Assembly: GCA_937136425.1 (NCBI GenBank)
Contig: CAKZON010000045.1
Span: forward strand, 29,814-93,813
Source of the DNA: an uncultured Crocinitomix sp.
GTDB taxonomy: Bacteria; Bacteroidota; Bacteroidia; Flavobacteriales_D; Crocinitomicaceae
Length of the DNA: 64,000 nt
Direction of reading: 5' to 3'
How positions within the stretch are numbered: the stretch's first letter is position 1; every line of letters starts with the position of its first letter. The translations under genes and the position numbers were made by a program. This document shows positions 18,132 to 27,633 of the stretch, one piece after another. Below the pieces are notes generated by a model. It made no database searches and was not told where the DNA came from. It was given only the letters and a program-made list of their open reading frames with translations.

Positions 18132-19934
18132 TTAGTTGTTTTTTTCGTAAACTTCAAAATAAAGATCTTTTACCATAACATTTGCGCCATATTGCAGCCA
18201 AACTCTAATTCCAATTTCATCTCCTAGGGTTCTTAAATCTGGAGTTAAATACTCCTTGGTGAGTGTTACTTCGTTAGAGTCAAATCGTTCTAAAGGTTCG
18301 TTTCGCCAGCTATAGGTTCGTTCTTTATAAAGCATAAAGGCGGCAAGATGTGCTGCAAACGATTCCTCTTGATAACGAATTAATTCATCTGTTGTTTCAA
18401 TAGTCGTTATTGCTTTAATCCATAAATGGTCTTTTTCAGTCAACTCGTTAAATGGAATTTTCACAATTGGAGTTTGAATATTTTCTCCATCCAATAACAT
18501 TGGTAATGCAAAGTCTGGTCGAATTGTGGTAATTAAATTATAATCCTCAGGATTTTCAAAATTGGTAAGCTCACGATTAATGAGTAGAAGCTCTTTTTGT
18601 GCCTCAGTTGGTGGAGTAGTTTGTCCAAAAACAGAGAAATAATATTCCATAGTCATGTGCGACGGATGAAGAATTCCGTGGCGCATTTGATAAGTTTGAA
18701 AAAGGTTTAAGCAAATGCATAAAGTGATGAAAATTCCAATAATTGCTTTTTTATATTGTGCAAGTCCTACTAATCCAAATCCAATTATTAAAATGTAAAT
18801 GGGATATGAATGTTCTAATGCACGTTGAGAGAAACTGCCGGCATACCACCACACCGTCCAGCATGAAATAACATATAAGTTAATGATAGTAAAAGCGAGT
18901 GTACCAATAAATAACGGTTTATGTTTTTTATACACTCCTATAAATCCTAAAACTAATAAGATCATGACAGGGGTGTAAATTAGCCATCCTTTTCTAAAAC
19001 TAAAAAGTACTTCAATGACATGTGGACGATTAAAGTCTAGTGCTTCTCCATTATGAACGTAAGAGTAAAATAGAGGAGAACCGGTAGTATAGTTCCAATA
19101 GAAAAGTTGAATGCTACCGACCAATATCATACAAATAATCGCAATCCAATAATAACGTGTTTTGAACACTTCTATAAAGCGGATTTTAAAGGCCGCCCAA
19201 GAGGTTACTCCATATAGCAATGGAATGAGTACTGCCATTAATTCTGTAGGTCGGATTAATGCCAAAAAACCAAGACTTATACCAATTAAAATTGCTGATT
19301 TAAGTGTATTCTTTTCATGAAATTTAATGGTGAAATAAAGCAAGGAAGTATAGAGCGTGAATAATGAAACATGTGCTAAACCTGTACAGGCCGAGTTCAT
19401 ATGCAAATAATTGGTTCCTAAAACAAGAATCAAGAATAAAACAATGGTTATTTTTTCACTAAAGAAGTGAAGAAATATTTTTCGCAAAATAACTAAACCA
19501 AGAAAAGTGTAGAAGAGGCTGCCAATAACTGCCGAAAACTGATAGGGCATTGAAAAACCATCTTGCGCATAACCTGCCCATCCTGCATATAAATGCCCAA
19601 TATAAATAAATGGAGCATGAAGAACAGCCCATCCTGATGTGTATTTAGTAATATAACCTCCACCAATTTCAGGATCTAACGGGATGAATTGGTATAGACT
19701 TGTGGTGTTTTCATAAGTTGCCATTATTCCCTCGTAATAACTGAGGTCAGAAATACTTAAATCTCCATCTGAAAATAATTCGGCAAGGTACACATGGTAG
19801 CCCATTGTGTCCCACGCAAGTGGATTTGGAATACCAAAATCAAAGGTGAGATAAATGATATAGGTAAATAACGCCAAAAGCACATACCATGATGCGCTTT
19901 TGTAAGGAAATAAGCTTGTTATGAGCTTTTTCAT
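18132..19934 (-). CDS. GT-C-like multi-pass membrane protein
   Basis: A 600-residue protein with about 11 transmembrane helices. The first outer loop contains PLAWDTMGYHVYLAELF, with an Asp at the place of the GT-C catalytic acid, and a later GGYITKYTSGWAVLHAPF that resembles family motifs. It is probably a lipid-carrier-dependent glycosyltransferase, distantly related to its two neighbours. It follows scoA by 24 nt. No acceptor is known. Confidence 0.72.
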   Translation of the reverse strand: MKKLITSLFPYKSASWYVLLALFTYIIYLTFDFGIPNPLAWDTMGYHVYLAELFSDGDLSISDLSYYEGIMATYENTTSLYQFIPLDPEIGGGYITKYTSGWAVLHAPFIYIGHLYAGWAGYAQDGFSMPYQFSAVIGSLFYTFLGLVILRKIFLHFFSEKITIVLFLILVLGTNYLHMNSACTGLAHVSLFTLYTSLLYFTIKFHEKNTLKSAILIGISLGFLALIRPTELMAVLIPLLYGVTSWAAFKIRFIEVFKTRYYWIAIICMILVGSIQLFYWNYTTGSPLFYSYVHNGEALDFNRPHVIEVLFSFRKGWLIYTPVMILLVLGFIGVYKKHKPLFIGTLAFTIINLYVISCWTVWWYAGSFSQRALEHSYPIYILIIGFGLVGLAQYKKAIIGIFITLCICLNLFQTYQMRHGILHPSHMTMEYYFSVFGQTTPPTEAQKELLLINRELTNFENPEDYNLITTIRPDFALPMLLDGENIQTPIVKIPFNELTEKDHLWIKAITTIETTDELIRYQEESFAAHLAAFMLYKERTYSWRNEPLERFDSNEVTLTKEYLTPDLRTLGDEIGIRVWLQYGANVMVKDLYFEVYEKNN

Positions 19935-19958
19935 TGCGTTTATAAAATCGAATTTCGA

Positions 19959-20657
19959 TTAATTTTTTTGTCGTACCGTTCTTTGCTCAATTCTTTTTTC
20001 GAATTTTTCTCCTTTGAAAACACGTTGAACAAAAATGCCAGGTGTGTGAATAAAGTTAGGATCTAACTCACCAACTGGAACAATTTCTTCTACTTCTGCA
20101 ATAGTTATTTTACCTGCCATTGCCATCATAGGGTTGAAGTTTCGTGCAGTAGCTTTAAAAATCAAATTTCCTGCGGTGTCAGCTTTCCAGGCTTTAACAA
20201 TTGCAAAATCTGCCTCTAATGCCGATTCTAAAATATGTGGTTTGCCATTGAATACTTTCACTTCTTTACCTTCTGCTACTTCAGTTCCGTAACCTGCTGG
20301 CGTATAAAAAGCGGGAATTCCAGCACCTCCAGCTCGGCAGCGTTCAGCCAATGATCCTTGAGGAATTAAATCAACTTCTAATTCTCCGCTTAACATCTGG
20401 CGTTCAAACTCGTCATTTTCTCCTACATAAGAAGAGATCATTTTTTTAATTTGCTTTTTTTGCAAAAGTAAACCTAGTCCAAAATCATCTACTCCAGCAT
20501 TGTTTGAAATGCAGGTTAAATTCTTGACACCAAGTTCAACTAATTTACCAATGCTATTTTCAGGAATACCACAAAGTCCAAAACCTCCTAACATGATAGT
20601 CATGTCATCTGTGATTCCAACTAGTGCTTCGTTAACGTCTTTAACTACTTTATTCAT
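19959..20657 (-). CDS. scoA: 3-oxoacid CoA-transferase subunit A
   Basis: A 232-residue alpha subunit of the type I CoA-transferase, partner of scoB 3.7 kb downstream. Seen are the glycine-rich [12 protein letters not shown] near the N-terminus, the TCISNNAG strand, [24 protein letters not shown] and the KPHILESAL region typical of the family. It begins 6 nt after the PBP1A gene. In aerobic bacteria the enzyme serves ketone-body and branched-chain amino acid breakdown. Confidence 0.95.
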   Translation of the reverse strand: MNKVVKDVNEALVGITDDMTIMLGGFGLCGIPENSIGKLVELGVKNLTCISNNAGVDDFGLGLLLQKKQIKKMISSYVGENDEFERQMLSGELEVDLIPQGSLAERCRAGGAGIPAFYTPAGYGTEVAEGKEVKVFNGKPHILESALEADFAIVKAWKADTAGNLIFKATARNFNPMMAMAGKITIAEVEEIVPVGELDPNFIHTPGIFVQRVFKGEKFEKRIEQRTVRQKN

Positions 20658-20663
20658 CTTGTT

Positions 20664-23084
20664 TTATAATAATGGACCCTCATCATCAACAGAGCAATTA
20701 AAAATACTGCCGTCATAATTGGGTGGTGCTTCAAAATCTTTTTTAGAAATATCGATTGACGCATCTTTATAAACGCGTTGCATATAATAACCGTAGATAG
20801 GAAGTGCCATACGTGCACCTTGTCCCCATGGATAACTTCTAAAGTGAATGTCTCTGTCGTCTGCTCCTACCCAAACACCCGTTACAAGTTCAGGTGTTAA
20901 TCCCATAAACCAACCATCAGATGCTCCATTCGTAGTACCTGTTTTTCCAGCTGTCGGATATTTTATTCCTCCCCATGGACGGCTACTTCTTAAAGAGCTA
21001 CTTGTCGCATAAACTTTGTTTCCTTGATGAACATTTGCAGCACCGTTAACAGCACCTTTCATCATATTAATCATAGTATATGCTAATTGCTCACTCATTG
21101 CTTCTCTAATGTCATATTCTAAATCAATAATAACATTTCCATTACGATCTTCAACACGCATAACATAAATTGGCCTGATGTATACACCTTTGTTTGCAAA
21201 TGTGCTTTGTGCACCTACCATATTGTAGAGTGAAATATCCATTGGTCCAAGACACATTGATGGAACAACATCTTCAACGCGCAATGCAATTCCTACATCT
21301 CTTAATACTTTATCCATTGTCGCAGGCCCTGCAGAAGCTCCCATGTCTTTCATAATAGCCACGGTAATATTATTTAAGGATCCCGCTAAACCACATTTTG
21401 TCGGAATTGGTGTCCCTGTGTTTTTTGTTCCAGTTGCTGGACACCAAGATTTATCTCGAGTAGGACTCACAGGTACATCAACACAATAATCCATATCAAT
21501 ATATGTTTTGCAAGGTGTAATTGTACCTAAGCTCAAAGCGGCTGCATATACAAAAGGTTTAATTGTTGAACCTACTTGTCTGCGCGATTGTTTAACGTGA
21601 TCAAACGAAAAGTGATTGAAGTTTGGTCCACCAACCCATGCTTTTACAAATCCTGTTTTCGGATCCATGGACATTAAGCCTGCTTGTAAAATACTTTTGT
21701 AGTATTTAATCGAATCCAACGGAGTCATTGTAGTATCAAAATCGCCACTGTATGAAAATACTTTCATTTTAATTGGCGTATTGAAAGAGGCTTCAATCTC
21801 GGCATCAGAAGCACCAGCCGCAGTTAATTTTCTATAACGATCAGATGTTTTTGTGGCTTGACTTAAAATTTGATCAATTCTTTTATCATCTGCGTCATTT
21901 GCAAAAGGAGGGCGCTTATTTTTTGCATTATTCTTGTCGAACTCAATTTGAAGTGTAGTCTCCATATGTTCTTGTACAGCTTCTTCAGCATATACTTGCA
22001 TTCTAGAGTCAATGGTTGTGTAGATTCTTAAACCATCTTTGTAAATGTTATAAGGCGTACCGTCAGCTTTTTCATAAACCAAGGTTCCGTCATCATTTGT
22101 TTCTTGAAATTTAGCCGTCAATTCTTTTCTTAAAATCTCTCTAAAGTGCGGTGCTAAACCTTCTTTATGATCAACAATTTGATAATCAACTAGAATTGGT
22201 AATGCAGAAAGAGAATCATAAGTGGAACGATCCATTTTTACAGACAGTGCTTCATTTCCTGCATCACTATTAATTAACCATTGATAAAGAACTTGGTTTC
22301 TACGCGAATAAGCCCTTGTGCTATCCAATTCGTATTGCGCTATACCGTCTGCATCATCAGAATAATCTTTGTATTGAAATTTTAAAGGGTTGTACATACC
22401 AGGGTTTTTACACATTCCCACAAGCATTGCAGCTTCTTCCATTCTTAAACTGTCTGGTGTTTTGTTGAAATAAACTTGAGAAGCGGAGGAAATTCCCACG
22501 GCATTATACAAGAAATCAAAGTTGTTCAAATACATGGTGATGATTTCTTCTTTGGTATAGTGCTTTTCCAATCGCACGGCCAAAATATTTTCACCAAATT
22601 TTTGTTCTAAACGTCCCCATTTGTCCTTTGCAACTCCACCATTAGCTGTGTCACTTGCAGTATATAAAAGTTTTGCTAATTGTTGCGAAATGGTACTGGC
22701 ACCACCTCCGTCTTTTCCAACGGCGGCAAAAGTAACTGCACGTGCAAGTCCTTCTGCATCTACACCAGCATGTGTGTAAAATCGTTGATCTTCTGTAGCT
22801 ATCAACGCCGAAATTACATAGGGCGATATTTTATTATAGGATACACTTTTTCTGTTGACACTCCAAAATCGCCCCATTTCTTCTCCGTCCGAAGTGTAAA
22901 TAATTGATGCTTGTTTATCCGGTGGATTTGCCAACTCTTCGTGCGAAGGAATACCTGGTCTTGCTGCGCTCAGCATCCATAATATTCCAAATAATGGAAG
23001 AAATGCCCCAATCCAAACAATCATTAAGATTATTCGTCTAGTGCGTTTTGATAGTTTTTCTTTGGTCGCTTGATCCTTTTTCAT
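20664..23084 (-). CDS. mrcA: Penicillin-binding protein 1A (bifunctional)
   Basis: About 806 residues, a membrane-anchored peptidoglycan synthase. One N-terminal transmembrane helix precedes the GT51 glycosyltransferase domain with its EDQRFYTHAGVDAEGLARA and GGASTISQQLAK motifs. The transpeptidase domain has the three active-site boxes STIK (in RRQVGSTIKPFVY), SLN and KTGTTNG. The frame runs upstream to 23171, but the ATG at 23084 gives the normal short cytosolic tail (MKKDQATKEK) before the helix. It is the first gene of the nine-gene run. Confidence 0.95.
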   Translation of the reverse strand: MKKDQATKEKLSKRTRRIILMIVWIGAFLPLFGILWMLSAARPGIPSHEELANPPDKQASIIYTSDGEEMGRFWSVNRKSVSYNKISPYVISALIATEDQRFYTHAGVDAEGLARAVTFAAVGKDGGGASTISQQLAKLLYTASDTANGGVAKDKWGRLEQKFGENILAVRLEKHYTKEEIITMYLNNFDFLYNAVGISSASQVYFNKTPDSLRMEEAAMLVGMCKNPGMYNPLKFQYKDYSDDADGIAQYELDSTRAYSRRNQVLYQWLINSDAGNEALSVKMDRSTYDSLSALPILVDYQIVDHKEGLAPHFREILRKELTAKFQETNDDGTLVYEKADGTPYNIYKDGLRIYTTIDSRMQVYAEEAVQEHMETTLQIEFDKNNAKNKRPPFANDADDKRIDQILSQATKTSDRYRKLTAAGASDAEIEASFNTPIKMKVFSYSGDFDTTMTPLDSIKYYKSILQAGLMSMDPKTGFVKAWVGGPNFNHFSFDHVKQSRRQVGSTIKPFVYAAALSLGTITPCKTYIDMDYCVDVPVSPTRDKSWCPATGTKNTGTPIPTKCGLAGSLNNITVAIMKDMGASAGPATMDKVLRDVGIALRVEDVVPSMCLGPMDISLYNMVGAQSTFANKGVYIRPIYVMRVEDRNGNVIIDLEYDIREAMSEQLAYTMINMMKGAVNGAANVHQGNKVYATSSSLRSSRPWGGIKYPTAGKTGTTNGASDGWFMGLTPELVTGVWVGADDRDIHFRSYPWGQGARMALPIYGYYMQRVYKDASIDISKKDFEAPPNYDGSIFNCSVDDEGPLL

Positions 23085-23348
23085 AACGTATTTCCCAAGG
23101 GGTAAAATTAAGAAATTTACCCTCAATAGAAAGAAATAGAGTGTGATTCTCCTTAAAAAATTATTATCCACTAGTGTTACGGTGCAAATGAGATGTGCCT
23201 CAACTATTATTCGATTATTGAGATTTACTGATTTGATTTAGGTTTATTAAGAAATTACTGTGAAAACTGCATTTTGTTAGACAAAGAATACATTGTTTAT
23301 TTCTGTAGTATTGTGAATTAATCCCGTAGATTATCAAAAAGTTAGGAT

Positions 23349-24509
23349 ATGCAAGATTCATTGAATTTAAATATTAAAACATCAATTGTTGATACCGTAG
23401 AAACAGTTAATACAACTGTTGTTGATGAAAGTGTTTTAAACGAATCATTAGGTTTTTTTGAAAGACTTTATTACGGAAATACAATTGAGCAATATTTAAT
23501 TGCCTTTGGAATTATCCTAGCAGCAATTATCGGTGGTAAATTATTGTATTGGATTTCAAAGCGCTTTATATCTAAACTAACGGCGCGTTCAAAGTCTAAA
23601 CTAGATGACATTATCGTAGATAAAGTAGAGGAGCCTGTGGTTTTCGGAATCGTGTTGGGAGTATCATGGTGGGCACTTAGCACTAAATTAAACTATTCGG
23701 ATGATGGTGCTTTTATGGGGCATATATTTGGTTTTTTAACAGTGATCAATATTACTTGGATGGTGGCACGGTTATCAGATGCGTTAATTGAAGAGTATGT
23801 TGTACCAATGACTGAAAAAACAGAGTCTGATTTAGATGATCAATTATTGCCAATTTTTAGAAAAGGATTACGGATAATTATATGGACATTAGGAATAATT
23901 GTAGGGCTGAATAATGCCGGTTATGATGTTGGGGCTGTTATTGCAGGACTAGGAATTGGAGGATTGGCATTTGCATTGGCTGCACAGGATACAGTTAAGA
24001 ACTTCTTTGGAGGGATTATGATCTTTGCGGATAAGCCTTTTCAGTTGGGAGATCGAATTCAGATTGGTGATATAGATGGTTTTGTAAGAGAAATTGGGAT
24101 TAGAAGTACACGAGTTGAAACACTTGCGGGGCGTGTTGTTACAGTGCCCAATTCCATGTTTTCTGATGATGCGGTAGAGAATGTTGATCTTGAACCTACT
24201 CGAAAGGTAACACTCAATTTAGGTTTAACTTATGACACCAGTGCTGACCAGATAGAAGAAGCAATTCAACTTTTAAGAACAATTGGAGCTGAGAATAAAG
24301 AGATTGTAGATGATGAATTTTTTACAAGCTTTAATTCGTTTGGAGATTTTTCTCTTGGAATTACATTTATCTATTTTATTCGGAAAGAGGCCGATATTTT
24401 TGAGACACAAACTGTGATGAATTTAGCCATCTTACGAAGATTTGAAAAACATAAGCTAGATATGGCGTTCCCAACTCAAACGGTATATCATCAATCCTTA
24501 ACTGCATAA
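23349..24509 (+). CDS. Mechanosensitive ion channel of the MscS family
   Basis: A 386-residue inner-membrane protein. Four hydrophobic helices lead to the pore helix and beta domain, with GLGIGGLAFALAAQDTVKNF and GDRIQIGDIDGFVREIGIRSTRV, the central MscS signature. It opens under membrane tension to release solutes on osmotic downshift. It is larger than E. coli MscS (286 residues) because of extra N-terminal helices. It is transcribed away from the PBP1A run; no clear promoter was seen. Confidence 0.92.
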   Translation: MQDSLNLNIKTSIVDTVETVNTTVVDESVLNESLGFFERLYYGNTIEQYLIAFGIILAAIIGGKLLYWISKRFISKLTARSKSKLDDIIVDKVEEPVVFGIVLGVSWWALSTKLNYSDDGAFMGHIFGFLTVINITWMVARLSDALIEEYVVPMTEKTESDLDDQLLPIFRKGLRIIIWTLGIIVGLNNAGYDVGAVIAGLGIGGLAFALAAQDTVKNFFGGIMIFADKPFQLGDRIQIGDIDGFVREIGIRSTRVETLAGRVVTVPNSMFSDDAVENVDLEPTRKVTLNLGLTYDTSADQIEEAIQLLRTIGAENKEIVDDEFFTSFNSFGDFSLGITFIYFIRKEADIFETQTVMNLAILRRFEKHKLDMAFPTQTVYHQSLTA

Positions 24510-24592
24510 CAAAGGATAGTTTTTTTCGTTTAAAGCTTTGCTACACATCAAGATTATTTAATTTAGCACCTTCAATTATTAATAGGGTTAAA

Positions 24593-27500
24593 GTGATCAA
24601 AAACCATCATTTCTTGAAATCAATTCTAATTTGTCTTGCGGCGCTTAGCTTTATCTTGGTATCATGCGGAGCTGAGGAGGAGAATGTAGAGGATACTGAG
24701 CAGGTTTATTTTTGCGGGGCAGAAACTAAGGTGACAACAGAAGATGGGCGCCTAGTTTTTGAAAACAGCAATAATCAGTATAAATCTGCAGAAACTCAAA
24801 GTGCCGATTATGCATTTAATGGCAATTATTCTGTTAAGCTAGATTCTGTTCACAAGTATGGAATGTCCTTTCTTTTAACAGAGATTAAAAAAGGAGAGTT
24901 TTTTCAAGCATCTGTTTGGCAAAAAGAAACGGAAACCCCTGGAGCCTTAATTTGTTCCGTAACTGGGAGTGCTGATTTTACGTTGACCTCTTTAGAAAAT
25001 GGATTTTATGAGCATAAAGATGGTTGGATGAAGCATGTATTGCAATTTAAAGCAATTACTGATTTAGATTCAGCCACGTTTTTCATTTTTGCTGGAGGTG
25101 ATGGTGAGGTTTGTTATTTTGATGACCTAGAAGTTGTACGTCACAAAGAAAGATCAGAAGAGGGATGGGACGCTAACAATTTTCTTTCAATCCAACTTCC
25201 AGATACCAGTCAAGTAACAATTGATAAATATATTGGTAAAGCAATTAAGGAGGAGATTATTCGCGACAAGTATAAAGATTACGTTGACGGAAACCTTTTG
25301 GTTGATGGAGACTCAATTCCGGTTGAATTAAGATTAAAAGGTGATTGGACGGATCATTTAATTAGCGGAAATGCATCTTACAGGATAAAAACAGGAAGCG
25401 GAACTGCATTTAGAGGAATGCGTAGTTTTTCTATTCAACATCCAAAAACACGAAACTATATGCATGAGTGGTTTATGCATAAACTTTGTGATGATCAAGA
25501 CTTATTATCTACTCGTTATTCATTTTTAAGCGTTAAAATGAATGAGCAATATCAAGGAACGTATGCATTGGAAGAGCATTTTGATAAACAATTATTGGAG
25601 AGCCGTAACAGAAGAGAAGGGCCTATTTTAAAAATAGATGAAACGGCTTTTTGGGCCTTAGCAGTTTTGGCTAGAGAACAAGGTTTGGATCGGATCTCGG
25701 CAGCTTATTATGAATCTGCCATTGCGACTTGCTTTAAAGTTAGCCGTACTTTGAAATCTGATGTTTTGGCAGGGCAATTTAAGAATGGCGCTATTTTATT
25801 GAATCACTTTAAAAATGGATATGAGCATCCAGAATTAATTTTTGATATGGAGCGTATTGCTACGTATTATGCATTAATGGATTTGGGTAACGTTCATCAC
25901 AGTTTGGCTTGGCATAACCGGCGTTTTTATTATAATCCAATTACTGCTAAGTTGGAGCATATTGGTTTTGATATGATTCCTATGGTTAAACCTTTTAATC
26001 CCTTAATTGCTACGGCAGAATTTAATAAAGATTTGGAGCATCTTTCTGCTGAAGGAGGGTTGAATCACTACTTATTTTTAAACCAAGATTTTCGTGAAGC
26101 TTATGTTCGAAAATTAACTGAAATCTCCAGCGAGGAATATTTGGATAGTGCTTTTGCCGAATTAAATGATGAAATTGTAGATTACGAATCGCTTATTAGT
26201 TCTGAAATGCCAGCTTATCATTTTGATAAATCAGCCTATTATGAAAAAGCAAAACTGATTCGATCAGAATTAAATACGTTGGAAAAAAGATGGGATGTTT
26301 TTATTGCTGAAGAAGCAAAACAAAGAATTGTTTTTGAGGCAAGGGAAGATCAGTATGATTTAGGAGATCGGCCTTTTTATCTGAAGGAAATTTCATTAAA
26401 CGCCTTCCGATCAAAGATTGATTCTGCACATTATTTAGTTGACTTAGAAAACTATCATTTTGATTCTGTAAACGTTTTAGGTTATTCAATTAAAGCAAAT
26501 AAGGATTCTATTATTTATTTGAAGAACCCTTTGCTCATGGCTGGATTTAAAGGTGGAAGTTTTGTGGATACGGCACATTTAGATTTGAGTCAAAAACCGT
26601 CACGAATCTTTTTTAAAGTTGGAAATACATCAGAGAAAATACATAAAAAGAAATTTATTAAATGGAAAAAACCGTCTGGCGAACATCCACGTGTGAGCTT
26701 GCATAATAAGTTTAGCAAAAACTCTAGGTATTATTCTGTAAAAAATAACCTTGTTGTGTTTAATGCTGGAAACTATACCATTAATGAGTTGGTATATATC
26801 CCTAATAATTATGAGGTGTTGTTTAACGCTGGTACTTCTATTGATTTTGTACAAAAAGGTGGTGTAATTTTAAATGGAACCACTAAAATGCTTGGGACAG
26901 AAACTGCTGAAATTGAATTTACTTCTTCTGATTCAACAGGGATGGGGGTAACCATTTTGCAAGCAGATTCAGTAATTGTCCGTAATGTTTCTGTTGAAAA
27001 TATGAACACACTAAATTATGAAGGATGGGTGCTGACAGGTGCATTTAATATTTATGAATCAGAAGTAGATATTGATGGGCTGAGAATAAAGGGAAATAAC
27101 TGTGAAGATGGCTTGAATGTAATTCGATCTCATTTTATAATTAAAAACTGCTTGATTGAATTGACTAAAAGTGATGGATTTGATGCCGATTTTTGTACTG
27201 GAGAATTTTCAAATTCAACGTTTAAAAACACAGGCAATGATTGTATCGATTTTTCTGGAAGTGTAGTTTCGATCAATGATATTGAGATTATTAATTCTGG
27301 AGATAAAGGAGTTTCAGCCGGGGAACGATCAACCTTATATTTGAAAAATATAAATATTGATGGCGCTTTAACAGGTTTGGCGTCTAAAGATGATTCGCGA
27401 ATTGAAGGACAGAAAGTTGTGGTAAAAAACGCTGAGGTTGGTTTGGCAGCGTTCCAAAAGAAGCCAGAGTACGCAGGATCAACAATGAATTTGGAAAATG

Positions 27501-27631
27501 TAAATTATCAAAATATTCAAACCTTAGGGTTAGTCGAGAAAGGATCAGAAGTGCAGGTGGCGAAGCAATTGTTTAAAGGATATCAAAAATTTGATATTGA
27601 TGCCATGTATGCGCGATTTGAAAAGAAATAA
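24593..27631 (+). CDS. CotH-like kinase and beta-helix lipoprotein
   Basis: A 1012-residue lipoprotein, GTG start. A lipobox (SFILVSC, Cys about 25) is followed by a carbohydrate-binding-like beta-sandwich (about 45-185), a CotH-like kinase domain (about 190-560; LRLKGDWTDHL, RGMRSFSIQHPKTRNYMHEW, YQGTYALEEHFDKQLLE, EHIGFDM) and a right-handed parallel beta-helix (about 690-990). CotH proteins are atypical kinases of secreted proteins; the catalytic Asp region here is divergent. The fusion of an outer-facing kinase-like domain with a beta-helix is unusual. It ends 2 nt from the convergent serpin gene. Confidence 0.8.
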   Translation: MIKNHHFLKSILICLAALSFILVSCGAEEENVEDTEQVYFCGAETKVTTEDGRLVFENSNNQYKSAETQSADYAFNGNYSVKLDSVHKYGMSFLLTEIKKGEFFQASVWQKETETPGALICSVTGSADFTLTSLENGFYEHKDGWMKHVLQFKAITDLDSATFFIFAGGDGEVCYFDDLEVVRHKERSEEGWDANNFLSIQLPDTSQVTIDKYIGKAIKEEIIRDKYKDYVDGNLLVDGDSIPVELRLKGDWTDHLISGNASYRIKTGSGTAFRGMRSFSIQHPKTRNYMHEWFMHKLCDDQDLLSTRYSFLSVKMNEQYQGTYALEEHFDKQLLESRNRREGPILKIDETAFWALAVLAREQGLDRISAAYYESAIATCFKVSRTLKSDVLAGQFKNGAILLNHFKNGYEHPELIFDMERIATYYALMDLGNVHHSLAWHNRRFYYNPITAKLEHIGFDMIPMVKPFNPLIATAEFNKDLEHLSAEGGLNHYLFLNQDFREAYVRKLTEISSEEYLDSAFAELNDEIVDYESLISSEMPAYHFDKSAYYEKAKLIRSELNTLEKRWDVFIAEEAKQRIVFEAREDQYDLGDRPFYLKEISLNAFRSKIDSAHYLVDLENYHFDSVNVLGYSIKANKDSIIYLKNPLLMAGFKGGSFVDTAHLDLSQKPSRIFFKVGNTSEKIHKKKFIKWKKPSGEHPRVSLHNKFSKNSRYYSVKNNLVVFNAGNYTINELVYIPNNYEVLFNAGTSIDFVQKGGVILNGTTKMLGTETAEIEFTSSDSTGMGVTILQADSVIVRNVSVENMNTLNYEGWVLTGAFNIYESEVDIDGLRIKGNNCEDGLNVIRSHFIIKNCLIELTKSDGFDADFCTGEFSNSTFKNTGNDCIDFSGSVVSINDIEIINSGDKGVSAGERSTLYLKNINIDGALTGLASKDDSRIEGQKVVVKNAEVGLAAFQKKPEYAGSTMNLENVNYQNIQTLGLVEKGSEVQVAKQLFKGYQKFDIDAMYARFEKK

Positions 27632-27633
27632 CC

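Noticed and set aside
23085..23171. N-terminal extension of PBP1A with an extra hydrophobic stretch
   Set aside because: The ATG at 23084 gives the normal short tail before the single membrane helix; the extension reads like non-coding AT-rich sequence.
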